DNA of 64,000 nucleotides from CAWDXG01 sp963822115 (GTDB taxonomy: Bacteria > Myxococcota_A > Polyangia > Polyangiales > Polyangiaceae), in NCBI GenBank assembly GCA_963822115.1, contig CAWGGM010000008.1, positions 496,001 through 560,000 of the forward strand, written 5' to 3'. Positions 7,322 through 17,700 of the stretch are shown here, in pieces; positions within the stretch are counted from its first letter, which is position 1, and every line of letters begins with the position of its first letter. A program made the position numbers and the translations under genes. Under the pieces are notes generated by a model. That model saw nothing but the letters and a program-made list of their open reading frames with translations. It searched no databases and was not told the DNA's origin.

Positions 7322-9442
7322 GTGCAACGTGATCTCGTCATCGGCCTGGCCCTCGCGCTCGCGCTGCCGGCGTGCCACTCGTCATCCCCGTCTCCGACGC
7401 ACGCCAGCTCGTCCGCGCCGGTGACGACCGCGCCGTCGCAGACGCCGGAGCAGATCCGGCGCGAGGGGAACCATCTAGTCGGCTCGGGATCGGCGTACCT
7501 CCGGATGCACGCCCACAATCCGGTGGACTGGTACCCGTGGGGTCCAAAGGCGCTCGCGCTCGCGGTGAAGCTCGACCGGCCCATCTTCCTCTCCATCGGC
7601 TACGTGTCGTGCCACTGGTGCCACGTCATGGAAGCGCAGGTGTTCGAGAAGGACGACGTGGCGCGCTTCCTGAACGCGCACTTCATTTCTATCAAGGTCG
7701 ACCGCGAGGAGCGCCCCGATCTCGACGCCGTGTACATGGACGCCGTGGAAGCGATGACCGGACGTGGTGGCTGGCCAATGACGGTGATGCTCACGCCGTC
7801 GCGACGCCCCTTCTTCGGCGCCAGCTACCTGCCGCACGACCGCTTCCTCCAGGTGGCGCGGCGTACTTGGCAGGAATTCCACGACGACCGCAACGCGGTC
7901 GAGACGCGAGGCGCCAGCGTGTACGCCAGGATCGCCGCGGCGGCGCCGGCGAGAGACGCGCCGCCGCTCGCGGCCGACGAGCTGCGCGCACTGGCACGCC
8001 GCTCGCTCGCACGGCTCGACACGACGTACGGCGGCTTCCGCGGGCAGACGAAATTCCCGACACCTATCCGCTGGCGCTTCCTGCTCGATACCTACCGCAA
8101 GTGGGGCGATGCAAACGCGGGGGCGGCGGTGAAGCAGACGCTGGACGCGATCGCCAGAGGCGGCATCCACGACCAGATCGGCGGTGGCTTCTTCCGCTAC
8201 AGCACCGAACCGACGTGGACCATCCCGCACTTCGAGAAGATGCTGTACGACAACGCCCAGCTCGCGCTGCTCTACCTGCAGGCGTCGGCAGCCTTCAACG
8301 AGCTGCGCTATCGCACCCTCGGCGTCGAGACGCTGGACTTCTTGCTGACGGACATGAAAAACCCGCAGCACGGCTTCGGCGCGAGCTTCGACGCGGACAC
8401 CCGGGGACACGAGGGCGCGACGTATCTGTGGACGCCGGCCGAGCTCCGCGCGGTGGCCGGCAAGGATGCGGGTGCGCTCGAGAAGCTCCTGGGCGTCAGC
8501 GCGACGGGCAACTTCAAGGGCCGGAGCGTGCCGACGCTGCGCAGCGGAGATCCGCACGGTCTGTTTGCGAAATGGCGGGCGAAGCTCTCCGCCGTGCGCG
8601 ACAAGCGCCCGCAGCCCGCGTTCGATCCGAAGATGGTGACCGCGTGGAACGGCCTGGCGATCGAGGCGCTGTCCAGCGGCTATCGCCTGACCGGCGAGGC
8701 GCGCTTCCGCGACGCAGCCGAGGCCGCGGCGGATGCGCTATGGCACGACAACCGCCTGCCGTCGGGCGAGCTCGCGCGCGCGTCGAACCACGGGAAACCC
8801 GACGCGCCCGCCGTACTGGACGACTATGCGGACTTCGGCGCGGGGCTGGTCGACCTGTTCGAAGCTACCGGCAAGGTCGTGTACCTCGAGCGCGCGCTCG
8901 AACTCGTCGACAGAGCGACCAAGCGCTTCGCCGACGCGAGAGGCGGCTGGTACTTCACCGCGGGAGCGAGCCAACAACCGCTCGGTCGCCGCGTCCGGAC
9001 CTACGATGGCGTCGAGCCATCGGGCGGCGCCGGGATGATCCGGCTCGACCAGCGGCTGGCTGCACTCACCGCGCGTGACGACCTGCGCGACGCCGCCGAA
9101 AAGGCGCTCGGCCGCTACGCCAGCAGCATGCGCCGACAGGGGCTCGACATGGCAGGCTGGCTCGACGGCGCGCTGCTCGCTCGGGGGCCCTTCTACGAGT
9201 TGGTGATCGCCGGTCCGTCGCAATCGCTGGCCCAGACGTGGGGCCGCCTGCTCCCGGACTGGGTCGTCGGCGTCGAGCTGCCGGCGAGCGGCCCGTCGCA
9301 GCAGCTCGAAAAGCTCATGCCGCCCGCCGCCGGCAAGCATGGCGCGCCGCGCGCCTTCGTCTGCGTGCACGGCGCATGCAAGCGCCCAACGACGAACGCG
9401 GGCGCGTTGAAGCAGCAGCTGCTCGAGGGCTGGAAGCACTGA
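7322..9442 (+). CDS. DUF255 thioredoxin-fold lipoprotein (YyaL / SPATA20 family)
   Basis: A 706-residue protein of the DUF255 family: an N-terminal thioredoxin fold fused to a large (alpha/alpha)6-barrel-like domain. It starts at GTG 7322 with a lipoprotein signal (LALALALPACHSS). The family block follows: HNPVDWYPWG, SIGYVSCHWCHVME (CHWC at residues 97-100), VDREERPDLD and GGWPMTVMLTP. The barrel has GGIHDQIGGGFFRYSTE, PHFEKMLYDNAQL and VTAWNGLAIEAL. Most family members are cytoplasmic, so the lipid anchor is unusual. The biochemical role is not established. Confidence 0.88.
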   Translation: MQRDLVIGLALALALPACHSSSPSPTHASSSAPVTTAPSQTPEQIRREGNHLVGSGSAYLRMHAHNPVDWYPWGPKALALAVKLDRPIFLSIGYVSCHWCHVMEAQVFEKDDVARFLNAHFISIKVDREERPDLDAVYMDAVEAMTGRGGWPMTVMLTPSRRPFFGASYLPHDRFLQVARRTWQEFHDDRNAVETRGASVYARIAAAAPARDAPPLAADELRALARRSLARLDTTYGGFRGQTKFPTPIRWRFLLDTYRKWGDANAGAAVKQTLDAIARGGIHDQIGGGFFRYSTEPTWTIPHFEKMLYDNAQLALLYLQASAAFNELRYRTLGVETLDFLLTDMKNPQHGFGASFDADTRGHEGATYLWTPAELRAVAGKDAGALEKLLGVSATGNFKGRSVPTLRSGDPHGLFAKWRAKLSAVRDKRPQPAFDPKMVTAWNGLAIEALSSGYRLTGEARFRDAAEAAADALWHDNRLPSGELARASNHGKPDAPAVLDDYADFGAGLVDLFEATGKVVYLERALELVDRATKRFADARGGWYFTAGASQQPLGRRVRTYDGVEPSGGAGMIRLDQRLAALTARDDLRDAAEKALGRYASSMRRQGLDMAGWLDGALLARGPFYELVIAGPSQSLAQTWGRLLPDWVVGVELPASGPSQQLEKLMPPAAGKHGAPRAFVCVHGACKRPTTNAGALKQQLLEGWKH

Positions 9443-9557
9443 CGCCGAGCACTGCTTCCGCGCGCACCCGCCGCGTGCAACGATGGCGGCGTGTCCGGTT
9501 GGCTTCGGGTCGTCCGGATCGCGTGGTTGCTCGCGCTGGCGCCGCCCGCGGCTCGAA

Positions 9558-10532
9558 CTACTCGACCTTCTGCCGTCGGGAAGAATCCGCCCCGGAGTCT
9601 CGACTGTCGGGTTGCGGTCGGGTCTCCCCGGTCTGGCTGTCCCTGTCGAGCACGGACTCGAGCGCGTCGGGGTGGATGCCGTGACTGACCCGGAAGCCGG
9701 CCTCCGTGAGGAATTCGTCGAGCTTCAGCCAACGCCCGTCGCTTACCCGCACGCGCTGGGTCCAGGCACACACCGTCACCGCGTTGTCCCGGTCCTCGAA
9801 GCGGCCGTGAGCCAGCAGATGGTAGAGCGCGGCAAACGACAGAAGGTCCAGACCTGTAACCAGCAGCTCCGCCGCGGCCTCGCTGATCGGAAACTCCATG
9901 CCGGCCACCAGCTGGGCGCTGAACAGGATCGTCAGCGGTCTCCAGACGCGCAGAGGACGGTTTTTGACGTTGATCCCGACGAAACGGAAGCAAGCGAGAT
10001 GTGCGCAGGCGACCAGGAGCACGCCCAGGAAGATGGTCGTCGAGCTCATGCCCAGACCCGGGATCTCGGGTTGGACGCCGAGGTAGCCCAGGTGATGATT
10101 GCGCGCGGCCCACGCGAAGAGCAGTGGCAGGGGTGCCAGGAGCGAGAACAGCGCCCGGCTGAGCCAGCGCCAGGGCAGGTTGCGACTAGCAAGCACGCCG
10201 AGCGCGAGAGCGATGAAGATCGTCGTCGTGGTCGAGGAGGGCACGAGCCATCTTGCCACCGGGAATGATTCGAACAGCAGCAGGCCCATGGACGTGAGCT
10301 GCAGGAGTGTCGCGGCCACCAGCAACGTCTGCTCGACGGCCCGGCTTGAAACCAGGAAGTGGGCGAACAGGAGAAACAGAGTTGCCCCGGTCCACAGTGT
10401 TGTGATGCCGCTGTTGCCGGCCAGGGTCCGCATCAGCGGCAGATCGAGGACGTAGCCGACGAAGACCAGGACGGTCAGGCCCGCCCCCGCCAGCGCCAGG
10501 AAGCGCAGGGTCCGATCCTGTCGGTAGGGCAT
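9558..10532 (-). CDS. Polytopic membrane protein with degenerate sensor-kinase-type C-terminal module
   Basis: A 324-residue inner-membrane protein. The ATG at 10532 is preceded by AGGAG and chosen over an upstream ATG at 10601. About seven or eight hydrophobic helices fill residues 10-235, resembling membrane sensor modules of signalling proteins. The tail (CAWTQRVRVSDGRWLKLDEF, then HGIHPDALESVL) resembles the short 'CAWC...W...HGICPDC' module found at the ends of many histidine kinases and PAS proteins. Here only one of its four cysteines remains. No kinase, GGDEF or other output domain is attached. The function is unknown. Confidence 0.7.
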   Translation of the reverse strand: MPYRQDRTLRFLALAGAGLTVLVFVGYVLDLPLMRTLAGNSGITTLWTGATLFLLFAHFLVSSRAVEQTLLVAATLLQLTSMGLLLFESFPVARWLVPSSTTTTIFIALALGVLASRNLPWRWLSRALFSLLAPLPLLFAWAARNHHLGYLGVQPEIPGLGMSSTTIFLGVLLVACAHLACFRFVGINVKNRPLRVWRPLTILFSAQLVAGMEFPISEAAAELLVTGLDLLSFAALYHLLAHGRFEDRDNAVTVCAWTQRVRVSDGRWLKLDEFLTEAGFRVSHGIHPDALESVLDRDSQTGETRPQPDSRDSGADSSRRQKVE

Positions 10533-10756
10533 GTACTCCTGCCGCAGCCCTGTCTGATCAGCGCGGCCTAGCACTCTAGCACCAGCGCGACGGGCATTCA
10601 TGAGCGAGCCTCCCGGTCGTGGCGGATTGCAAACGGGTTGCAGTCCGCCGCAACGCCGCGCTGCTCTGACAGCGTGCCCCGAGAAGCCGCTTCTGCGCGG
10701 GCTTCCGGCAAGAAGCGTTGCTCCAGACGGAATGCCGCGTTAACGGTGGGCTCCCC

Positions 10757-12610
10757 ATGAGCCAGGCAGCCCAGGCCGGCTCCGCCGGCGGCAGCGCGCC
10801 GGGCGGCGGCGCCAAGTATCGCGAGATCACGGTCAGCGCGACGCTGCTGGGCGTGGCGCTCGGCATGCTGATGACGGCGGCGTTCGTCTACATCGGCCTG
10901 AAGCTGGGCTTCACGCTGCCCGGGTCCACGGTCGCAGCGATCGTCGGCTTCGCGGTCCTGCGCGGCGTCGGACGCCGCGGCCTCAAGATCGAGGGCTGCG
11001 GTTCGATCGTCGAGAACAACATCAACCAGACGTTCGCCTCGGGCATCAACACCGCTTCGTCGGGCGTCGTGTTCACGTTCCCGGCGCTGCTCCTGCTCGG
11101 CCTGCACTACAACTTCTGGGTCGTCCTGCTGTCGGCGATCGCGGGCTCGTTCATGGGCATCGTGGTGATCATCCCGCTCCGCAAGCAGATGATCGAGATC
11201 GAGCGGCTGAAGTTCCCGACGGGCGTCGCGGTCGCCACGATCCTCAAGGCGCCGGGCGCTGGCGCCAAGAAGGCGATGTACCTGGGGGTCGGGTTCCTGT
11301 TTGCCTCCGCGCTGACGTTGGCGACGAACCACCACTTCAACCTGCTACCCGAGACGCTTGCCATCGGGCCGTGGCTGAAGAGCGCATTCCATGTCGGCAA
11401 CACGGGGCCCTGGGCACTGCTGCTGCTCGGCACGACAATCTCGCTCAGCATGGCCAACGTGGGCGCCGGGATGCTGTCCGGGCGTGGCGGGCTGCCGTTC
11501 GCGATCGGCGGCGCGATGGCCTGGTGGCTGATCGGACCATTTGCCGTCTGGAAGGGCTGGGCGCCACCGCACGCCTCGGGCAACGCCCTGGTGACCTCGG
11601 TCTACGGCAGCATGCTCCGCCCGACCGGGATCGGCATCCTGATCGGCGGCGCGCTGGCCGGCGTGGTGGCCGCCTTTCCCGCGATCAAGGGCGCTATCAG
11701 CAGCTTGTCAGCGGCGGCCAAGCTCGCGCGGAACAGCGACGCACAAGCCGAGGAGCTGTCGCCGAGGCTGCTCGTCATCGGGCTCATCGGCTCGGTGCTC
11801 GCGCTGTTCGCCGTCACGGCGCTGGGCTCGATCGAAACCGGCGGTCTCAGTCTCGGGACGGCCGCCATGGCCGCCATCGTGGGCGCGCTGTGGATCGCCC
11901 TGGCCGGGCTGATCGTCGCGCAGGCGACCGGCGCGACCGACATCTCTCCGCTGAGCGGCCTGGCGCTGATCGCCGTGACGCTGATGCTCGCAATCACGAG
12001 CGGCAACGTGGTCCTGGCCGTCACCATCGGAGTCGCGGTGTGCATCGCGACCGGCCAGTGCGCGGACATGATGACCGATCTGAAGACGGGGCATCTGGTC
12101 GGCAGCGTCCCTCGCCGGCAGCAGCTGGTCACGTTCGCCACCGCGTGGGTCGGCCCTGCCATTGCGATCGGAACCACCGTTCTGCTCTGGAAGTCCGGCC
12201 CTGGCGGCACCAACGGTTTTGGTCCCGACTCGTACGCGTGCGTGCACAAGCTCTCCGACTGCCTGCCCGCGCCGCAGGCCAGCGTGCTCGAGGGCATGAT
12301 CAAGGGCGTGCTCAGCGGCAACGCGCCGGTCGACAAGTACCTGGCGGGCGCGGGCATCGGCGCGGGTCTGGCACTGGTGCCGATCGGCGGGCTGGGCGTG
12401 CTGATCGGCCTGGCCATGTACCTGCCGTTCGAGATCACGCTCGGCTACGGCATCGGCTGCCTGCTCTCGATGGCAATCGAGAAGGTGAAAGGGCACCGCT
12501 ACATCGCCGACGTGATCGTGCCGCTCGCGGCCGGTCTCATCGTGGGCGAGGCGCTGACCGCGCTGACCCTCACGATAATCGATCTCGCTCGCGCCGGAGG
12601 GCATGGGTGA
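10757..12610 (+). CDS. OPT family oligopeptide (or metal-chelate) transporter
   Basis: A 617-residue integral membrane transporter of the OPT superfamily, with roughly 14-16 hydrophobic helices. Supporting family features are the N-terminal REITVSATLLGVALGMLMTA, GSTVAAIVGFAVLRG, LKFPTGVAVATILKA, and the conserved CADMMTDLKTGHLVGSVPRR near residue 440. The ATG at 10757 removes a 13-residue non-hydrophobic extension. The next gene starts inside the TGA stop (TGATG), so the two products are translationally coupled. The substrate (oligopeptide versus metal chelate) cannot be decided. Confidence 0.88.
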   Translation: MSQAAQAGSAGGSAPGGGAKYREITVSATLLGVALGMLMTAAFVYIGLKLGFTLPGSTVAAIVGFAVLRGVGRRGLKIEGCGSIVENNINQTFASGINTASSGVVFTFPALLLLGLHYNFWVVLLSAIAGSFMGIVVIIPLRKQMIEIERLKFPTGVAVATILKAPGAGAKKAMYLGVGFLFASALTLATNHHFNLLPETLAIGPWLKSAFHVGNTGPWALLLLGTTISLSMANVGAGMLSGRGGLPFAIGGAMAWWLIGPFAVWKGWAPPHASGNALVTSVYGSMLRPTGIGILIGGALAGVVAAFPAIKGAISSLSAAAKLARNSDAQAEELSPRLLVIGLIGSVLALFAVTALGSIETGGLSLGTAAMAAIVGALWIALAGLIVAQATGATDISPLSGLALIAVTLMLAITSGNVVLAVTIGVAVCIATGQCADMMTDLKTGHLVGSVPRRQQLVTFATAWVGPAIAIGTTVLLWKSGPGGTNGFGPDSYACVHKLSDCLPAPQASVLEGMIKGVLSGNAPVDKYLAGAGIGAGLALVPIGGLGVLIGLAMYLPFEITLGYGIGCLLSMAIEKVKGHRYIADVIVPLAAGLIVGEALTALTLTIIDLARAGGHG

Positions 12611-13263
12611 TGCGCGTCGTGGGCATGGTGATGTTCGTGATCGGCGTGGTCATCGCGTCGTGCTACGCGGCACGCGCGGTGCATCCCCAGGGCACCGGCC
12701 CGCACGGCGCTGTGACCGCGCACGACCGGCTGAGCGCGTGGAGCCATGCGGCGGGCGCGCCGTTCGGGGCCGGCATGGCGCTGCTGGTCGTTGGCGGGCT
12801 CCTCACGCGCATGCGCAAGCGCGAGGGCAAGGAAGAGCCCGCGCCGCAGGGCAGCGAGCACGAAGGCGGCGCGCCGGTGGTGCCCGCCGACCAGGAGCCG
12901 GAGCCGGAGCGGCACACACCCGTCACCGAGCTGGCGCGCCCTGAAGTCATCCTGATGCGCATGGCCGCGCGTCTCGACGCCCTGCCCGTCGACGATCCCC
13001 GGCGCGACGCCGAGGTAATCCAGAAGGCCCTCGACGACGTGCTCGAGGTCGACGTCGGCGATTTCCTCGATCAGCGCCAGGTACTGCAGGATCAGCTGGG
13101 CCTGGCTCGTTTCGCCGAGATGATGGGGCACTTCGCCGTCATGGAGCGCAACACTGCGCGCGCCTGGAGCGCACTGGTCGACCTGGCCTACGACGAGGTG
13201 CCGTCCTGCATCGAGCGCGCGCAGGCCGGTCTGTCCAGAGCGCGGCACACACTGACCCCCTAG
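12610..13263 (+). CDS. Small two-helix membrane protein coupled to the OPT transporter
   Basis: 217 residues with no recognised domain. Two hydrophobic segments lie at about 4-24 and 50-70, the second ending at RMRKREGK. A Pro/Glu-rich linker follows (about 75-110). A predicted helical cytosolic domain occupies about 115-217 (VILMRMAARLDALPVDDP, then DVLEVDVGDFLDQRQVLQ). The start codon overlaps the transporter stop. It is best viewed as an accessory subunit or regulator of that transporter, by context only. Confidence 0.7.
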   Translation: MRVVGMVMFVIGVVIASCYAARAVHPQGTGPHGAVTAHDRLSAWSHAAGAPFGAGMALLVVGGLLTRMRKREGKEEPAPQGSEHEGGAPVVPADQEPEPERHTPVTELARPEVILMRMAARLDALPVDDPRRDAEVIQKALDDVLEVDVGDFLDQRQVLQDQLGLARFAEMMGHFAVMERNTARAWSALVDLAYDEVPSCIERAQAGLSRARHTLTP

Positions 13264-13276
13264 CGCGCTGCGCGGT

Positions 13277-14002
13277 TCAGCCTCGAGTTGAAGCGCGCTG
13301 GCCGTCGCTGCTCGCCGCGCGCTGCCCGTTGCTCTTCGTGCCCTGGCGCTTGGTGCGGCGCTCGCTGCTCTGTGCTTGCCGGAAGCCGAGCTCGCGCAGC
13401 AGCCGTCGATCGCTGATCACGGTGCGCGCGATCGTGCTCCACTCGCGGTACCAGCGCCACAGTGCTTCTTCGGCGTCGTGCGCCTCGGCAGGCGTGACGC
13501 GTGGCGCGGGGGGTTTCGAGAAGCTTCGCACGCGGTCGAGCAGCGCTTGCGCTTCGGCGATCACCTCGGCGTGCAGGCCGCGTCGCTCGAGCAGCTGGCG
13601 CGCCGCGGCGGCGTCCTTCACGCGGCGTTGCTTCGGCAGCGCTTCGAGCCGCTCGAGAAACACGCCCACGCCGACCGCCACATCCACGCCGCTGGTCTGG
13701 TGCAACTTGCCGAACAGGTAGCCGTGCGCCTCGGGATAGCGGAACTCGAGCGACGCGCGGGCAATCGGGAACCAGCGATTTTCCCAGGTGTCGAGCTGCT
13801 TCACGAGCCGGGGGTTGTCGCTCTTCGCGACCACAGGGTCGAGGCGGTGCTGCGCGATGCCTTTCAACAGCTCCCAGCCCTGGTCGTAGTCGCGCTCGGT
13901 GAAACCGCAGGCGGCGAGCGGCCCGGCCACGCGCGGATTGCGCAGACCGAGCAGCAGGTGCAGCACGCGCTCGGCCTTCTTCACCACTGAGAGTCCGCTC
14001 AT
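13277..14002 (-). CDS. Uncharacterised myxobacterial-type protein (241 aa)
   Basis: The ATG at 14002 follows a strong Shine-Dalgarno (AGGAGG), which fixes the start. The protein is cytoplasmic, helical and basic, with no signal peptide. Distinct segments include VLHLLLGLRNPRVAGPLAAC and AHGYLFGKLHQTSG. The C-terminal 35 residues are Arg/Lys/Gln/Ser-rich and probably disordered. It has the feel of a lineage-specific family, but no function can be assigned. It converges with the OPT accessory gene, with a 13-nt gap. Confidence 0.7.
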   Translation of the reverse strand: MSGLSVVKKAERVLHLLLGLRNPRVAGPLAACGFTERDYDQGWELLKGIAQHRLDPVVAKSDNPRLVKQLDTWENRWFPIARASLEFRYPEAHGYLFGKLHQTSGVDVAVGVGVFLERLEALPKQRRVKDAAAARQLLERRGLHAEVIAEAQALLDRVRSFSKPPAPRVTPAEAHDAEEALWRWYREWSTIARTVISDRRLLRELGFRQAQSSERRTKRQGTKSNGQRAASSDGQRASTRG

Positions 14003-14706
14003 CAATCCTCCTGTTCTTGCCCCGGATCCGACCGCGCTCCTGCCCCGAACCTCGCGCAGCCCGCACCGTGACCCCCGGTCACCTGGAAGCTGCGGCCTGT
14101 CCAGTATCGGCGATGTGGCGGGGATTTCAAGCTGGATGACCCTGTTACGCGGCTCATCCAGCAATCCCTACTGGATCTCTCATCATTTCCACTTGTCATC
14201 CACGGACCCAGCCGCGTTCGTCCTCGGCCTTGCGAAGTCGTCCCTGCTACTCATCGACTCGTCCCGACCATTTCCAGACTCGTCCCGAGCCACTCTGGAC
14301 TTGTCCAATCCATTGGACGCAGCTCACAAGTGGCGGGACGAGTCATGCAGGTATCGGGTCGACTCGATACGGGCTGGGCAAGGCCAGCGCGGTGCCGGGA
14401 GGGCATGCTTCGCTGTTCGGTGGCTGCTCTGCGCTGGGCAGGCCTGCAAGAGGTCGGGGTGCGTGTCGTCGTAGTCGAGTCGGAGGTGGAGCGTCGGGAA
14501 CTGTCTGGTGGTTCCATGTCGAACTGGACCAGGTGAAAGCCGAAGCTTCTGTCCGTAATGCTTGGGATTGCAGATTTGGCTATTCCGATTTGTGTGACGC
14601 CTGTGATAGCCCGCTATGAGCTGAAGAGTCTTCGGTCCGGTCGTCGCTGTCGCTCGAGATGATGCAGCGCGCCCGGTTGGTTTCTTGAATAGCGAGGGAG
14701 CGGAAA
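14003..14706. other. 704-bp gene-free region
   Basis: The longest stretch without a convincing gene; no open frame here has a plausible start plus protein-like composition. It separates the minus-strand 241-residue protein from the plus-strand giant lipoprotein, so it should hold both promoters. It is visibly less GC-rich than its surroundings, most clearly at about 14150-14330 and 14545-14625. It carries a set of degenerate direct and inverted repeats, listed separately. A purine-rich AGGGAGCGGAAA precedes the ATG at 14707 and is the likely ribosome site. Confidence 0.6.
14235..14344. repeat. About 21-bp-spaced degenerate repeats plus an inverted copy
   Basis: The 12-mer GACTCGTCCCGA occurs exactly at 14256-14267 and 14277-14288, spaced 21 bp. 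Weaker versions lie at 14235 (AAGTCGTCCC) and 14298 (GACTTGTCCA), keeping the 21-bp spacing. An inverted exact copy, CGGGACGAGTC, lies at 14334-14344. A 21-bp spacing is two helical turns, which would suit a multi-copy protein-binding site, for example an operator cluster for the downstream lipoprotein. There are no uniform spacers, so it is not a CRISPR array. Confidence 0.45.
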
Positions 14707-17700
14707 ATGACGCTTGGATCGCGCGTGGGTACGGCGCGTTGGGCTGTGCTGGCCAGGTTGTCGCTGGCGGCAGCGCTGGCGTGTGGCGGAACGCTCGGCT
14801 GCGGCGGTAGCGGCAACTCGAACATCCCGAATGGAACCCCGGACGCCGGAGACGGCGGTGGTTTCGGCGGCTCCGGCGGTTTCGCTGGCTCCGGCGGCTT
14901 CGCCGGCAGCGGCGGCTTCGCCGGCAGCGGCGGCTTTGCCGGCAGCGGCGGCATCGGAGGGGGCGGCGGCTTTGCCGGCAGCGGCGGCTTTGCCGGCAGC
15001 GGCGGCTTTGCCGGCAGCGGCGGCATCGGAGGGGGCGGCGGAGCGGCCGGTTCCGACGCCGGCATCGACGGTTCCAGCGGGTCGGGCGGAACAGCCGGTG
15101 CCGACGCGGGCGTTGGCGGGTCTGCCGGAGCAGCCGGTGCCGACGCTGGTAGCGACGCCAGCACGTCCAGCCCGGTAGCCTCGTTCTCGACCAGCACGAT
15201 CGCGGTCGGCAACGTCGACTGCGGCGCCTCCGCGGGCGGCAGCCAGACGTTCTCCATCTCGAACACGGGCAACGCGCCGCTCGACGTGACGGCGACCGTG
15301 AACGGCACCGTGTTCTCCGCTTCGCCCACGTCCCTGACGGTGGCCGCGGGTTCGAGCGGTACGATCACCATCACCGCGGTCGTCCCGAGCAGCGCAACGG
15401 CCGGCTCGACGCTGACCGGATCGATGGCGCTGACCACCAACGATCCCAACAACGCCAGTGCGACGATCCCGCTGTCGGCGATCGCGACCGGCGCCACGCT
15501 GGCGTGGGGCACCAGCTCGCCCACGTCGGCCAACTTCGGCGTCCAGAAGCTGAACGTCGCGGCCACGGCCATCGGGCTAACGCTGGTCAATAGCGGCAAC
15601 GCGGCGGCCAGCGTGTCGTTTGGCGCGCCGAGCGACTCGCAGTTCTCGCTGTCACCTTCCACCGCGACCATCGCCGCGAGCAGCCAGGCTTCGCTGAGCG
15701 CGGGCTTTACGCCGACCACGACGACATCCTCCACCGCCACGTCGGCGTTCACGGTCACCGGCGCGGTGTGCGGCACGAGCCTCTCATCGCTCTCCTTCGC
15801 CGGTCAGGGCGGCACGGGTGACGTGACGGGCTGGCCCACCGGCAGCGTCGACTTCGGCGGCAATTCCTGCGGCGGCAGCGCTCCCGGAACAAAGACCTTC
15901 ACACTGACCAACGCGGGCTCCGTAGCCGCGCACATCACGAAGGTGACCTTCGGCGGCTATGCTGGCTACACGAGCAGTGCGGCGGCCGGCGCCACCATTC
16001 CAGCCGGCGGCTCGCTGGTCGTCACGCTCAGCGCACCGGCCATCCCGTATCCCTCGGCCGTGCCGGGCAATTTCGGCGGATCGGTCACGTACACGACCGA
16101 CGTCGCGGGTGACTCCCCGCACCAGGTCAATCTCACCGAGCACGCGGTGGGTGCGATCCTGGCCTGGGACACCACCGCGACGTCGAACTTCGGCAACTTC
16201 GGGACCGTGCCGGCGGGCACCAATGCCAACCAGGGCTTTGCGGTCGTCAACAACGGCAACGCGGACGCCAACGTGGCGCTCGTGGCGGGCACGCCCTTCA
16301 GCGTCAAGCCGGCGACGTTCACGGTCGCCGGCGGGAACAAGCAGAGCGACACGGCCACGTTCTCGCCGCAGACCTACGGAAACTTCACCGGCACGCTGGC
16401 AATGACCACAACGTCAGGGCTCTGCCGACCGCTGCCGAACGACATCAGCCTGACCGGCACCGGCCAGGCGGGCGGCATCTCGCTGTCCACGCAGTCGCTG
16501 GCGTTCACGGTCGACTGCGGCAAACAGGCAGCCGCGCAGAAGCTGACGCTCAAGAACCCGGGCAATGCGCCGTTCGACTGGAGCGCCCAGCTACCGAACG
16601 GCACGAACAGCGACACCAAGTATGCGTTTTCGCCCTCTTCCGGGACGATCGCGGCCAGCGGCTCTGTGACCATCACCGTCACTCCCGCGGCGATGCCGCA
16701 GTATCCGGGCAGCACGGACCCGGCGACGTTTGCGGATTCGATCACCATCACCACCAACATCCCGAACGACATCGCGCACAAGGTCTCGCTCAGCGAGACG
16801 CCGCTCGGTGACATCCTGTCGGTCAAGCCGACCTCACTGTCCTTCGGCAGCCAGCCGGTCAGCACCAAGACCAACGCGCAGACCTTCGTAGTCGTCAACG
16901 CCGCGAACAAGGGCTCGGCCACGGCCAAGGTGACGCTCACCTCGTCTGATGCGACGGCCTTCCCGGTCACTCCGACCTCGACGACCGCCGACCCGGGCAG
17001 CACCTCGGCCGCCGTGAGCGTGGAGTTCGACGCGCCCGCGGCGCCGGGCTCGTACTCGTCCAACATCACGCTTGCGACCACGGACGTGCTGTGCGCGAAG
17101 CTGCCGGCTGGTGTGAAGGCGACAGGCACCGCGACCAAGGCGGGTCCGGTCTACGACCCGCCGGCGCAGGTGAAGTTCGGTCTGGTCAACTGCGGTGCCA
17201 CCGCGTCGCCGCAGCAGATCACGGCCAGCAACACCGGCAGCCAGTCCTACACCATCACCAGCCTGACGCTCGGCAACGGCTCGAGCAGCTACTTCTCGGT
17301 AGCCATGAGCCCGACCAACGGCGTGGTGGATCCCGGCAAGACGGTCACCATCACGGTGACACCGAAGGGGATCCCGCAGACGGTAGCGTCGGTGCCCGAC
17401 ACCGCGACGTACAGCGACACGCTGACCATCAAGACCAACGCCAACGTCGCCAGCCCGGACACCACCCTCTCCCTCGATATGGGTGCGCAGGGCGTCATCA
17501 TCTCGAACGCCCTGGCCAGCACGGACTGGAACTTCGGTACCGTCAGTTTCGGCACGACCGGGGTCTTCAACAACTTGATCAGGAACGACGGCAACCAGGA
17601 TGCCGTCGTGACGCTCGACGGCATGTACTACCCGACTATCTTCGGACTGATGGGTCAGCCGGTGGAGATCATCCCGGGCGCGACGACGCTGTCCGGGACG

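Noticed and set aside
10569..10576. TAGCACTC, resembling one half of a CIRCE operator
   Set aside because: No matching GAGTGCTA half-site lies 9 nt downstream, and the neighbouring genes are not heat-shock genes.
14235..14344. Possible CRISPR array
   Set aside because: Repeat units are short and degenerate, spacers are not of uniform length and no cas genes are near.
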